A DNA stretch of 64,000 nt from Candidatus Gastranaerophilales bacterium (GTDB lineage: Bacteria > Cyanobacteriota > Vampirovibrionia > Gastranaerophilales > Gastranaerophilaceae). Both the position numbers and the translations under genes were made by a program. Numbering within the stretch: the stretch's first letter is position 1; each line of letters starts with the position of its first letter. Positions 51,535-60,970 of the stretch are shown piece after piece. Where the stretch lies: NCBI GenBank assembly GCA_944324405.1, contig CALUWF010000004.1:1-64000 (forward strand), in the 5' to 3' direction. The notes under the pieces were generated by a model, which saw nothing but the letters and a program-made list of their open reading frames with translations, was not told the origin of the DNA and did not search any database.

Positions 51535-52440
51535 TTAATAAAGCGGGGTAAAATAAAGCAATACGCCAAAAAATACGCTTATTAAAAACAAAAGAGAAAG
51601 AATAAGAAACGAGTCTTTGAGGCTTTTATTCTTTGTAAAAACAACCCATATTCCAAGGCCCGAATTTGCACAAAGTCCGGATATAACGGAAGAAAAGGCA
51701 ATTGAACCTTTTGTATAGAGCATAATAAGCGCAACGGATACGGCGCAATTTGGTATAAGGCCAAAAAATGCCGCCATAACAGGTTGCAGAGGTGAATTTG
51801 ACATTAAATGCGCCCCAAGGGCTTCTGCCGAGCCGCAATTTGCAATTAGGACATTTAAAATAAAAGTTATTAAAAATATAAAAGCGCCAATACTTATAGT
51901 ATGTACAAGCGGGTGAATAATGAGTTCTTTCTTGTCCCTGCTCTCCAAATCATGCTTACAGCAGCCCTTTTCATCGATTTCATTATTTTCTCCCTCTTTA
52001 TTTGTTTGCGTGGCATTATCCGTAATTTTTGGCCGTTCTTTAAAAATAAAATCTACACCATATCCCGATACAACCCCGATAAAAATTTTTATCGCAACGA
52101 GCGGAAAAACGGTTTTGTAGTGTTCGGGCATAGACAATAAAACCGGAAGCGCTTCATCGGATGTTGACAAATAAACGGCGAGAAGAGTGCCTTTTGTAAT
52201 TAAGCCTCTGACATACAGCACACTTGCAATTATCGAAAATCCGCACTGCGGAAAAGACGCCGCAAGAGCACCGATTAAGGGGGCATATTTGCCCGAATTT
52301 TTAACAAACGCCGAAACCTTGTTAAAAAAGTAAAATTCCACAAGCTCAATTATCAAAAAAGTGATAAATAAAAACGCTACAACGGACACTAAATCCGCCG
52401 CCGCATCTTTTAGAGAATTTATAAAAATAATGCCCGACAT
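51535..52440 (-). CDS. Putative 10-TM metal/arsenic exporter (ArsP_2 family)
   Basis: The 301-residue membrane protein has two repeated halves, each with about four or five helices and a signature loop: GALAASFPQCGFSIIASVLY in the first, FGLIPNCAVSVALIMLYTKG in the second. STSDEALPVLLS is characteristic of the family formerly DUF2899. The central cytoplasmic loop (140-170) is charged and contains CCKHD, a possible metal-binding spot. Proposed role is export of a soft metal or organoarsenical; the actual substrate is unknown. It is convergent with the CoA-transferase gene. Confidence 0.83.
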   Translation of the reverse strand: MSGIIFINSLKDAAADLVSVVAFLFITFLIIELVEFYFFNKVSAFVKNSGKYAPLIGALAASFPQCGFSIIASVLYVRGLITKGTLLAVYLSTSDEALPVLLSMPEHYKTVFPLVAIKIFIGVVSGYGVDFIFKERPKITDNATQTNKEGENNEIDEKGCCKHDLESRDKKELIIHPLVHTISIGAFIFLITFILNVLIANCGSAEALGAHLMSNSPLQPVMAAFFGLIPNCAVSVALIMLYTKGSIAFSSVISGLCANSGLGIWVVFTKNKSLKDSFLILSLLFLISVFFGVLLYFTPLY

Positions 52441-52492
52441 AATAAAATTCTATTACGCGCGGGCAATATTTAAATCAACCGTTTTTTGGAAT

Positions 52493-53230
52493 TTATTTAT
52501 TTTTTATTTTTTTCTCTATTTCATCTCTTGAGAGTTTTTGTGTACAGAAATACCAATCATAGCACATAATACCGGCAGTCTTTTGTTCCTGTTCGTTCAT
52601 TTGATAAGCTTTTTTATCCAAAGCCACCAAAACATCATCTCCTATGTTCCAGTTTGCAGGTGTAGCACTGTCAAAACCGTCGCTTACCTGTAATGCTTCG
52701 ACAAGTCGTAAAATTTCATCCAAATTCCTGCCCACGCTCATCGGATAATAAATTATTGCGCGCACTTTACCCTTCGGACATATAACAAAAACAGCGCGCA
52801 CGGTTTTTGTGTCATTTTGCAGCATTCCGTATTTTTTTGCTACCTCGCCCTTATCGTCATCAATAATAGGAAAAGTTATCTGCTCTCCCATTTTATCGCT
52901 AATTGATACAAGCCAGCTTCGGTGCGTTATTACATTATCCACAGACAACCCTAAAAGCTCGGTGTTAATTTCTCTGAATTTGTCATAATACTTTGAAAAA
53001 GCTATTAACTCGCTTGTACATACGGGCGTAAAATCTCCGGGATGTGAAAAGAATACGACCCATTTTCCGCTGTAATCACAAGGGAATGTAATTTTCCCGT
53101 TTGTCGAATTTGCGGTAAAATAAGGTGCCATATCGCCTATAAGAGGCATTTTATGCATACTTTTTATTGCCTTTATGCCAAAAGCGGCGGCGGCAAGTGC
53201 TCCTGCTCCGAGAAGTATTTTTTTAAACAT
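52493..53230 (-). CDS. Peroxiredoxin, archaeal-type with C-terminal Cys pair
   Basis: A 245-residue peroxiredoxin. An N-terminal hydrophobic segment (5-20, ILLGAGALAAAAFGIKA) suggests membrane anchoring or export. Peroxidatic Cys71 sits in SHPGDFTPVCTSE with the supporting Arg in MSVGRN. Cys223 and Cys229 (CYDWYFC) match the resolving pair of the archaeal thioredoxin peroxidases of the Prx6 group. It reduces peroxides at the expense of thioredoxin-like donors. In an anaerobe it would serve oxygen defence. It lies 52 nt upstream of the metal exporter on the same strand. Confidence 0.9.
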   Translation of the reverse strand: MFKKILLGAGALAAAAFGIKAIKSMHKMPLIGDMAPYFTANSTNGKITFPCDYSGKWVVFFSHPGDFTPVCTSELIAFSKYYDKFREINTELLGLSVDNVITHRSWLVSISDKMGEQITFPIIDDDKGEVAKKYGMLQNDTKTVRAVFVICPKGKVRAIIYYPMSVGRNLDEILRLVEALQVSDGFDSATPANWNIGDDVLVALDKKAYQMNEQEQKTAGIMCYDWYFCTQKLSRDEIEKKIKNK

Positions 53231-53397
53231 GTTCTTTTCCTTTCTTTTTTAAAATTTATAAAACGTTTTTTAAATAGTTCCATCCCCTGGTGTTCTATTA
53301 ATTTTTGTAAAAATTATTTTTAAGAAAAGATTTTATTAACAAAAATTTTTCTGCACATATTTTATATAAACAACAAATTAGCGGGGATATAAAAAAG

Positions 53398-56300
53398 ATG
53401 AAAATACAAAGCATAACAAATGCAACAATTAAAAGTAATTTAAAAAACACGAAAAAAACACCAAACCACTATTCTCAAATAACTCACTCCTCCCCGTATA
53501 ACAACGAACTTGGCACATTACCCGCACATTACGGCTTAAGTTTTGGCGGCGCTTACGAAATAAATAACAGAAAAAAATTTATTAAATCCCAACAGGAATT
53601 CACTCCGGAATCGTATAAAACATGGAAAAAAATAAATGCCGTAGCTGATAAATTTAATCATTCAATCATTACGCACGAGCACGTTTTTTACGCCATTTTA
53701 AGCGATATGTACAGATTTATAGAAAGTCTTGACAACGGTACAAAAAAATACGAAGACACCGCCTCTTATGTAACCCCGCAGGCATTTTCTACAATAATCG
53801 GAAGCTACGATACTTTTCAAAAAGAGGAAATAAGAAAAAAAATTAAACCCATAATTAAAAAGTATATGGCAATAACCGCCAACAGTCTGCGCAATTCGGA
53901 CATTCCCAAAAAAGGCTTTAGAGCGCCAAGACTTGCAGATTCTCTTATCGAAGATATAAATACATCCTATGAAGCCGTAAAAAGGTTGATAGGCAGTAAT
54001 TCTTTTGCTGACAATACTTTCCTTGCTGCGGTTTACAGCTGCGACAAAAAATCTTTTGAAAAAAGATTAAAAGAGTTTACATTTGAAATGCAGCGTGCGG
54101 TTATGGAAGATGATAAACCCGCAAAGCAGAAAAATCATTTGAAAATTTATGATGAAAGAGCGGACAAACTTTGGAAAAATCTGGATCTTGGCAACGATAT
54201 GTATATAACATATGAAGGAGATAATAAAGAATCCGTAGCCCACCTTTTATCAAGCTTTGTAAATTTAATTAAAAAGCCCGGGCAGAAATACAACAATTTA
54301 AACGCCGATAATACCGAAATTATAATATTTAACAACAGGCTAATTTTTGAACCGCTCAAAAAATATATTGAGATGGCAAAGAAAGACCCCTCTAAAACTT
54401 ATATTTTTGTTTTCAACTTTGCAGATATACTAGTTCAAAATTCAATAGTAGAAGAAAGAGAAGCACTGTCGCTTACACAAGAAGAGGTCGAACTGCTGGC
54501 AAACAGAAACAACCCCAATATAAGATTTGTGCTTTTCTCAAACAAAGACGTTTATTATGCAAACAGCACAGCTCCTAATTCAAGCTTGAAAAAAGTGCTT
54601 GAACAGTATGATACACTTTCTATCCCAATGATAAATGCACAGGGCGCAAAAGAAATTTTATCAAGCGACGAGGGTCTTGACTACATCAAGAATTTTATAA
54701 GCAAAACTTTTGACAAAGATGCAATTGACCTTGCCGTCAACATAACAAACGAACGCGACGGATATTATCCCGAAAAAACCATTGAATACTTAAAGAAAGT
54801 TGCTTCTTATTATATTGATAAAGAAAACATAAGCATTGAAGATGTCACTGCATATGAAGAAGAAACAAACGACGTAAGACAAACAGACGAATCTCAAAAC
54901 GAATTTCAAATTACCTTTAATACCAACAAAACCCTTGATGATATTATAGGAAGCCCGATGACAAAAGCGGAAGCGCAAAGCATAGTAAATCAGATTTTGA
55001 TGGAGAAAAAAGGCTATATAAAAGGTTTTACAACGTTTCTTGATAACGGTTCATCCTATGGCGGCGGCAGAAAACACACTGCTCAGTGCATAGCCGGAGA
55101 AGCGCAAATCCCTATGATTACGATTAACGCAAGAGATTTCGCCCTTAAAGACATTGACGCCTTAAATGCAAATGCGAATTTTTCGGAATTAAAAATAAGA
55201 AAACTCATAAATACCGCAAAAACACAAGCCGAAGCAAATAAAAACAAAACTGTTATGATTTATATTGAAAACTTTGACAATTTCGGCTCTAATCCGCTTT
55301 TTGGCATTTCGTCAATATATGAACAAAAAGCTTTCTCTCAACTCTTATACGAAATGGAAAATTTAAGAAAAAATAAAAACATAAATATGATAATAGTAGG
55401 TTCTACAAACTACCCGAATGCGCTTGATGAAAACATAATGAAGCCATATAAATTCTTGAATAAAATTATCATCTATTCTCCGCAAGACAACAAGGACAGA
55501 GGCAACATTTTTGAATATTACATAAATAAAAATAATCTCAAAGTTGGCCGCAATGAAGAAGAAAAAGCGCAAATAATCAAAAATATCTCTGAAACAACCG
55601 CAGGTTTCAGTGTTGTTGATTTAATTTATATTCTTGAAAAAGCGGATGAAATTTCCCGCGAAAGAGGCAAAGACGCAATTGACAAGTCAGACTTCACCGA
55701 AGCCTATCTTCAAACTACAACGGGCAGAGTGTCCTCAAGGCAAAACGCTCCGCATGACAGAGAGGTTATAACCTCACATGAATGCGGGCATGCACTTATG
55801 ATGCAAGTAATGTATGACATTGCCCAAAAAGAAAATAAACCCTGGCACCTGCCGGATAAAGTTAATTTTATAACCCTTGACCCACGCGGGGATTTTGGCG
55901 GGGCGGTATATTCAAAAGATGCCGAAAACGACGAATACAGTTTTGAAAAAATGTTCTCAACACTTGTTTTTGCCTTCGGCGGACATGCCAGCGAAAATAA
56001 ATTTTACAATATGCAGGGAAGCTGGGGTATAACGCAGGATATGCAAATGGCAACTCAAATTGCAAACCTTGCCGTTTTAAAAATGGGCCTTGGTGCGAAA
56101 ACTGGCAGAATTTCTCTCGGGCAAAACGCCCTTGGTGACATTAATGTGTCTGAAAGGTTGAAAAACAGAATAGAAGAAGATGTTGAAACGATGCTTAAAA
56201 ATGCGGAGCTTGCTTCGGATAAAATTGCCGATGCTTATGGTGATTTCATAGAACTCTTTACCGACAAATACAAAAGCAAAGTCGGAAGCGGCGATTGCAT

Positions 56301-56445
56301 TATAAGTTCGGAAGAATTCAACGCCATATTAAACGACTGGAAGGAAAAGCAAACGCCCGAAAAACTTCAAGAGCTTGAAAATCTTGAAAAAGAAATACTT
56401 CTTATAATTGCAAAAACCAAAAAAGGTGAAATTGTAAAAGAATAG
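53398..56445 (+). CDS. Soluble FtsH-like M41 protease with degenerate AAA modules and Clp-N-like region
   Basis: A 1015-residue protein with no membrane helix or signal. Residues 1-51 are polar and end in YGLSFGG. About 60-200 has a helical region with FNHSIITHEHVFYAIL, recalling Clp N-domains. About 260-500 looks like a decayed first AAA domain. About 510-775 aligns with the FtsH AAA module, but Walker A lysine and threonine are R558 and K559, Walker B D-E is E624-N625, and the arginine-finger region reads MKPYKF. About 780-1000 is an M41 peptidase with HECGH (794-798) and third ligand D881. ATP hydrolysis by the FtsH-type module looks lost while zinc protease chemistry looks kept. No matching named family. 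Confidence 0.85.
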   Translation: MKIQSITNATIKSNLKNTKKTPNHYSQITHSSPYNNELGTLPAHYGLSFGGAYEINNRKKFIKSQQEFTPESYKTWKKINAVADKFNHSIITHEHVFYAILSDMYRFIESLDNGTKKYEDTASYVTPQAFSTIIGSYDTFQKEEIRKKIKPIIKKYMAITANSLRNSDIPKKGFRAPRLADSLIEDINTSYEAVKRLIGSNSFADNTFLAAVYSCDKKSFEKRLKEFTFEMQRAVMEDDKPAKQKNHLKIYDERADKLWKNLDLGNDMYITYEGDNKESVAHLLSSFVNLIKKPGQKYNNLNADNTEIIIFNNRLIFEPLKKYIEMAKKDPSKTYIFVFNFADILVQNSIVEEREALSLTQEEVELLANRNNPNIRFVLFSNKDVYYANSTAPNSSLKKVLEQYDTLSIPMINAQGAKEILSSDEGLDYIKNFISKTFDKDAIDLAVNITNERDGYYPEKTIEYLKKVASYYIDKENISIEDVTAYEEETNDVRQTDESQNEFQITFNTNKTLDDIIGSPMTKAEAQSIVNQILMEKKGYIKGFTTFLDNGSSYGGGRKHTAQCIAGEAQIPMITINARDFALKDIDALNANANFSELKIRKLINTAKTQAEANKNKTVMIYIENFDNFGSNPLFGISSIYEQKAFSQLLYEMENLRKNKNINMIIVGSTNYPNALDENIMKPYKFLNKIIIYSPQDNKDRGNIFEYYINKNNLKVGRNEEEKAQIIKNISETTAGFSVVDLIYILEKADEISRERGKDAIDKSDFTEAYLQTTTGRVSSRQNAPHDREVITSHECGHALMMQVMYDIAQKENKPWHLPDKVNFITLDPRGDFGGAVYSKDAENDEYSFEKMFSTLVFAFGGHASENKFYNMQGSWGITQDMQMATQIANLAVLKMGLGAKTGRISLGQNALGDINVSERLKNRIEEDVETMLKNAELASDKIADAYGDFIELFTDKYKSKVGSGDCIISSEEFNAILNDWKEKQTPEKLQELENLEKEILLIIAKTKKGEIVKE

Positions 56446-56520
56446 TTACCCGATATAGGGATAAAATTTCTTTTAAAATTATTTAAAATCTCTTCTAAAT
56501 AATTTAGGGGAGATTTTATA

Positions 56521-57189
56521 ATGTCAGAAAAAATACTTTTTGTAACCACAAATTTTTCAAAAATTAATCACGATATTATGACAGGCGTCTATATGGAAGA
56601 ATTTGCCGAGCCTTATTTAATTTTTGAAGCCACAGGATATGATATAGCCGTTGCAAGCCCAAAAGGCGGCATAAGCCCGATTGATGAAAAAAGTCTGAGC
56701 TGTTCAAACCCGATGGAGTGGGATGAAGCAGCAAAACATTTAAAAAATACGGAAAAATTATCCGAAGTTGATATTGAAAATTATGACGTTTTATTTTTGC
56801 CCGGCGGTCACGGCCCTATGTTTGATTTAGCCACAGATGAAACACTGTGCGAAGTTGTGGAGTATTTTTGCGAACATGACAAAATTATTGCAGCACTCTG
56901 CCATGGACCTGCCGGTCTTTTAAGCGCAAAAAAACCTGACGGCAGACCTTTTGTAGAAGGTAAAACTCTGACTTCCTTTACAAATAAAGAAGAAGATATA
57001 GTTAAAATGAGCGAATTTATGCCATTTTCGCTTGAAGATACACTGATAAAACTCGGGGCCGATTTTATATCGGATAAGCCTTGGGCGGAGCATGTTGAAA
57101 TTGACGGAAATCTTATAACGGGGCAAAACCAAAACTGCGCAGTATCCGTTGCACAAGAAGTAATAAACCTTTTAAATAAAAACATATAG
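56521..57189 (+). CDS. DJ-1/PfpI family protein (Hsp31-like)
   Basis: A 222-residue class I amidotransferase-fold protein with nucleophile cysteine in AALCHGPAGLL, the acid residue in the E-E-F-A-E-P region near 27 and FLPGGHGPMFDL. Length and the extra segment SPIDEKSLSC match the Hsp31/glyoxalase III-like branch and not the shorter YajL/PfpI. Likely roles are glyoxal detoxification or protein deglycation; chaperone activity is also known in the branch. GGGGAG precedes the ATG. Confidence 0.88.
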   Translation: MSEKILFVTTNFSKINHDIMTGVYMEEFAEPYLIFEATGYDIAVASPKGGISPIDEKSLSCSNPMEWDEAAKHLKNTEKLSEVDIENYDVLFLPGGHGPMFDLATDETLCEVVEYFCEHDKIIAALCHGPAGLLSAKKPDGRPFVEGKTLTSFTNKEEDIVKMSEFMPFSLEDTLIKLGADFISDKPWAEHVEIDGNLITGQNQNCAVSVAQEVINLLNKNI

Positions 57190-57253
57190 CCCTGTGTACT
57201 AATTTACTCGAATTCAAGCGCTCACTATAATTTTAAAAAAAATGAGGATTATA

Positions 57254-58594
57254 GTGCGCAGGTTTATAGTAATACTTTTAATTTGTCTTTTGCTGCCTTC
57301 ATACGCCAAAGTTGATGAAGTGCTTGATTTAAACAAAAGATTGTCTTATGTTAATCTGCCTTTTTTTGAACGCTTTGGCGATGAATGGCTTTGTTTTTAT
57401 ATACTTGAGGCAATAAAAAATAATCACGAGGCAAAAAGCGCGCTTTATAAAAGTGAACAATTCAGATACCAGGCAAGAATTTCTCTTGCCGCGCAATTCC
57501 CGTCGTTTAACGTTCAGACAAATTATCTGGGTATTAAAATTCCAATGCTTGATGATAATTTTCCAATTAAACAAAACGGCTTCATTTTACCCTTTGAAGC
57601 AAATTACGAAGCGGATTTGCTTTTAAAAAATGCCGATAAAACAAAGTCAAAAAAGAGACTTTACCGCGCGTCGTTATATGATGAAAAAGCGATTTATATT
57701 ATGCTCGCATCCGATGTTGCAACCTCATATATCAATCTTCTCGGGCTGGATAAAACAATTTTAATTTATCAAAAAATCATAAAAGATAAAGAAGAAATTT
57801 TGGCGCGCACAAGCGATAAATACAAATTTGGCATTATATCAAAAACCGAACTCAATGAAATTAAAAAAGATTTAAATGACAAAAAACAAGAGCTTGAAGA
57901 AACAAAAAAACAAAGAGATACTACGCTTAACAACCTTGCTCTTTTAGTCGGGAAAAGCGCTTTTTGTACAAATGACCTGCAACGCTCCGGCTTTGAAAAT
58001 TTTGCGCCCGATATAAAAGTGGCAGATGCCATTCCCTCGCATGTTATTTTTGAGCGTCCCGACGTTGAAGCTGCTCTTCAGAGGCTCCTGAGTGCAAAAA
58101 TTGACATAACGGTGGCTAAAAAAGAATTCTTCCCGAGTTTTAATATAACGGGATTTTATGCCTTTAATACAATCGGCCCTGGAAATTTTTTCTCCTGGCG
58201 CTCAACATTTGCAGCCATTATAGCGGGGGCGACAACGGATATTTTTAAGGGCGGAGAAAAAATTGCAAATTTGAAGCTGAAACGGGCAAGGTACAAAGAA
58301 CTTCTTGAAAATTATTTTCATACCGATTTGAAAGCGATAAAAGAAATCAGTGATGCACTTTATAAAATAAATTACGATGAAAAAATTTTAAAAGAAGCGC
58401 AAGAAAAATATCTCGTACAAAAAGAGAATTACAGGCTTGAAAAATTAAGAAACAAAGAAGGCGTAAGTGATGATGTTGCCCTTTTAAGAGAGAGTGCAGG
58501 AGTATCGGCCAATGAAACAAATTACCCTACTAAAAGGGTTCAGAAATTTATAGATATAATTTCTCTTTATAAGTCCACGGGAGGAGCGCTTTGA
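57254..58594 (+). CDS. TolC-type outer membrane efflux protein
   Basis: A 446-residue outer membrane channel of the TolC/NodT family. GTG 57254 (GAGGA 5-6 nt upstream) yields a good signal peptide, RRFIVILLICLLLPSYA; the earlier ATG at 57242 lacks a ribosome site and would add four residues. The long coiled helices of the periplasmic tunnel are seen around 150-225 and 355-430, with the family repeat FERPDVEAALQRLLSAKIDI and PSFNITGFYAFN. First gene of a five-gene efflux operon; its stop overlaps the next start. Confidence 0.88.
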   Translation: MRRFIVILLICLLLPSYAKVDEVLDLNKRLSYVNLPFFERFGDEWLCFYILEAIKNNHEAKSALYKSEQFRYQARISLAAQFPSFNVQTNYLGIKIPMLDDNFPIKQNGFILPFEANYEADLLLKNADKTKSKKRLYRASLYDEKAIYIMLASDVATSYINLLGLDKTILIYQKIIKDKEEILARTSDKYKFGIISKTELNEIKKDLNDKKQELEETKKQRDTTLNNLALLVGKSAFCTNDLQRSGFENFAPDIKVADAIPSHVIFERPDVEAALQRLLSAKIDITVAKKEFFPSFNITGFYAFNTIGPGNFFSWRSTFAAIIAGATTDIFKGGEKIANLKLKRARYKELLENYFHTDLKAIKEISDALYKINYDEKILKEAQEKYLVQKENYRLEKLRNKEGVSDDVALLRESAGVSANETNYPTKRVQKFIDIISLYKSTGGAL

Positions 58595-59463
58595 AGCATA
58601 AAAAAATAATAATTTTAATAACAATCCCGCTTTTAATCCTGGCTTTGATTTTATTGGTTAAAAAATTAAAAACAAAAAATCAAAATATTTTGAAACTTTA
58701 CGGGAATATTGAAATCCGTCAGGTTGATTTAGGCTTTAGGGTGGAAGGAAGGGTTGTAAAACTTTTAAAAGAAGAAGGGGACGAAGTTAAAAAAGGAGAG
58801 CTTCTTGCACTTTTAGATGACATTTCCTACAAGGCAAAATATGAAAAATCCCTTGCCGATGTTGTTTTATACTCTGCCCAAAACGAAAACGCAAAAAGTA
58901 TTTACAACAGAAATATAATGCTTTGTAAAAACGGCACCACTTCAAAACAAGAATGCGACGAGATTTTAAAAAATAAAAAAGAGTCACTTGCAAGACTGAT
59001 TTCAGGTAAAAAGCAAAGCGAAATTTATAAGGATGATTTTAATAATACAAAAATTTATGCGCCGAACGACGGCATTATAACAACAAGAATAGTCGAGGAG
59101 GGCGCTATGGTTAACATTTCAAGCCCCGTTTATACTCTTTCTCTAAACAAACCCGTGTGGATAAGAGCTTACATAACGGAAAAAAATCTCGGCAATATTA
59201 AATACAACATGAAGGCTGTGGTTTTAACGGATACAACAGATCCCTCCACCGGCAAGAAAAGACAATACGAAGGAAGAGTCGGCTATATTTCGCCCGTTGC
59301 GGAATTTACCCCTAAAACCGTGCAGACAGAAGAGCTGAGAACTGATTTAGTATATGCAATAAGGGTTTACGTTGATAAAACGGATAAATACTTAAGACAA
59401 GGAATGCCCACAACCGTCTTAATCAATTTAGAACAAGGGGGCGAAAATGACAAACGCCGTTGA
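58591..59463 (+). CDS. HlyD-family membrane fusion protein (YbhG-like)
   Basis: The 290-residue periplasmic adaptor is anchored by an N-terminal helix (KIIILITIPLLILALILLV). It begins with TTG, with GGAGG 6 nt upstream, and overlaps the TolC gene by 4 nt. Lipoyl half-motifs flank a short hairpin: LGFRVEGRVVKLLKEEGDEV and APNDGIITTRIVEEGAMVNI. ARLISGKKQSEI forms part of the coiled hairpin. It links the ABC-2 inner-membrane exporter to the outer membrane channel. Confidence 0.92.
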   Translation: MKHKKIIILITIPLLILALILLVKKLKTKNQNILKLYGNIEIRQVDLGFRVEGRVVKLLKEEGDEVKKGELLALLDDISYKAKYEKSLADVVLYSAQNENAKSIYNRNIMLCKNGTTSKQECDEILKNKKESLARLISGKKQSEIYKDDFNNTKIYAPNDGIITTRIVEEGAMVNISSPVYTLSLNKPVWIRAYITEKNLGNIKYNMKAVVLTDTTDPSTGKKRQYEGRVGYISPVAEFTPKTVQTEELRTDLVYAIRVYVDKTDKYLRQGMPTTVLINLEQGGENDKRR

Positions 59464-60970
59464 GATTAAAAATTTAAGTTATACATACAATACAATAAAT
59501 GCACTTGATGATATAACCCTAAAAATTAAAAAGAGCACAATTACCGGCATTATTGGCGCTGACGGCTCCGGCAAAACCACTCTTTTAAGAAATATAACAG
59601 GGCTTCTTCTTCCTAAAGGAGGAAAAATCATAACTCTTGATTTAAATCCTTCAAAAAATAAAGAAAAACTAAACAAAGTTTTAGGGTATATGCCGCAGAA
59701 ATTCGGGCTGTATGAAGAGTTAAGCGTAAGAGAAAATCTTGAACTTTACGCCAATTTAAAAGAAATTCCAAAAAATGACAGAAAGGAAATGTTTGAAAAA
59801 CTCTACAATTTTACAAAACTCAACCCCTTTAAAGACAGATTGGCAGGCAAACTCTCCGGCGGAATGAAACAAAAACTTGCACTCGGTTGTGCACTTTTGG
59901 GACAGCCCGATTTACTTGTGCTTGATGAACCATCTGTCGGAGTTGACCCGATTTCAAGAAAAGAACTGATGAAAATGGTGCATGAGCTATCAACAAATAA
60001 AATGACAACGGTATGGTCTACATCTTATATGGATGAAGCATACGGTTTTGACATTTGTGTTGTATTAAACAAAGGCAAAATTATTTATTGCGGCACTCCT
60101 TATAACCTGAGCCAAACACAGAACGGCTTTGAAGACAAAGTAATAGAACTTATGGGCGGATATAAAGAAAAACCCTCTTTAATTGCTAAGGATTTTGAAC
60201 TTAGTGAAAACTACCCCGACTGTCCGGTTAAGGCACAAAATTTAGAAAAAAAATACGGAGATTTTTACGCGGTAAAAAATAATACTTTTTGCATTAAAAA
60301 AGGCGAAATTTTCGGACTTTTGGGCCCGAACGGAGCGGGCAAATCAACCTCTTTTAAAATGTTGTGCGGACTTATAAAACCAAGCTCCGGAAATGCTTAT
60401 ATTATGGGGGAGGATATTGTAAAAAACCCTTCAAAAGCGCGCTCTCACATTGGTTATATGGCACAGAAATTTTCTCTTTACGGCGAGCTTGACGTTATGG
60501 GAAATCTTGTTTTTTTTGCAAGCATATACGGGCTTTCCGGCAGAAAAAAAGAGGAAGAAATTAAAAAAATGACGGAAGTTTTTGAACTTCAGCCCTATTT
60601 AAAACAAAATGCAAAAGAGCTTTCTTTGGGCTTTAAACAAAGACTTTCGCTTGCCTGTGCAATTATGCATCAACCCGCTGTCTTATTTTTGGATGAACCA
60701 ACCTCGGGAGTTGATCCAATTGCAAGAAAAGAGTTCTGGTCACACATAAAAGGACTTTCCGAAAAAGGTGTGACCGTTATGGTAACGACTCATTTTATGG
60801 ATGAAGCGCATTACTGCAACAGAATAAGTCTTTTTTATGCAGGCGAAACAATAGCCATAGATACGCCGGAGGGGCTTATAAAAAAGGCTAATGCAAAAAA
60901 TATGGAGGAAGCTTTTTCAAATTTAATCATGGAAACAAAAGAAAATGAGCATACTTGGCGCGCTTATTAA
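59447..60970 (+). CDS. ABC transporter with two ATPase domains (YbhF-like)
   Basis: The 507-residue cytoplasmic protein carries two complete ATPase domains in tandem. The first has GADGSGKTT, LSGGMKQKLAL and LLVLDEPSVGVDP. The second has GPNGAGKST, LSLGFKQRLSL (signature with L in place of the second G) and VLFLDEPTSGVDP. The arrangement is that of YbhF/RbbA-type drug and bile-salt exporters. It overlaps hlyD by 17 nt and the first permease by 26 nt. Confidence 0.94.
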   Translation: MTNAVEIKNLSYTYNTINALDDITLKIKKSTITGIIGADGSGKTTLLRNITGLLLPKGGKIITLDLNPSKNKEKLNKVLGYMPQKFGLYEELSVRENLELYANLKEIPKNDRKEMFEKLYNFTKLNPFKDRLAGKLSGGMKQKLALGCALLGQPDLLVLDEPSVGVDPISRKELMKMVHELSTNKMTTVWSTSYMDEAYGFDICVVLNKGKIIYCGTPYNLSQTQNGFEDKVIELMGGYKEKPSLIAKDFELSENYPDCPVKAQNLEKKYGDFYAVKNNTFCIKKGEIFGLLGPNGAGKSTSFKMLCGLIKPSSGNAYIMGEDIVKNPSKARSHIGYMAQKFSLYGELDVMGNLVFFASIYGLSGRKKEEEIKKMTEVFELQPYLKQNAKELSLGFKQRLSLACAIMHQPAVLFLDEPTSGVDPIARKEFWSHIKGLSEKGVTVMVTTHFMDEAHYCNRISLFYAGETIAIDTPEGLIKKANAKNMEEAFSNLIMETKENEHTWRAY

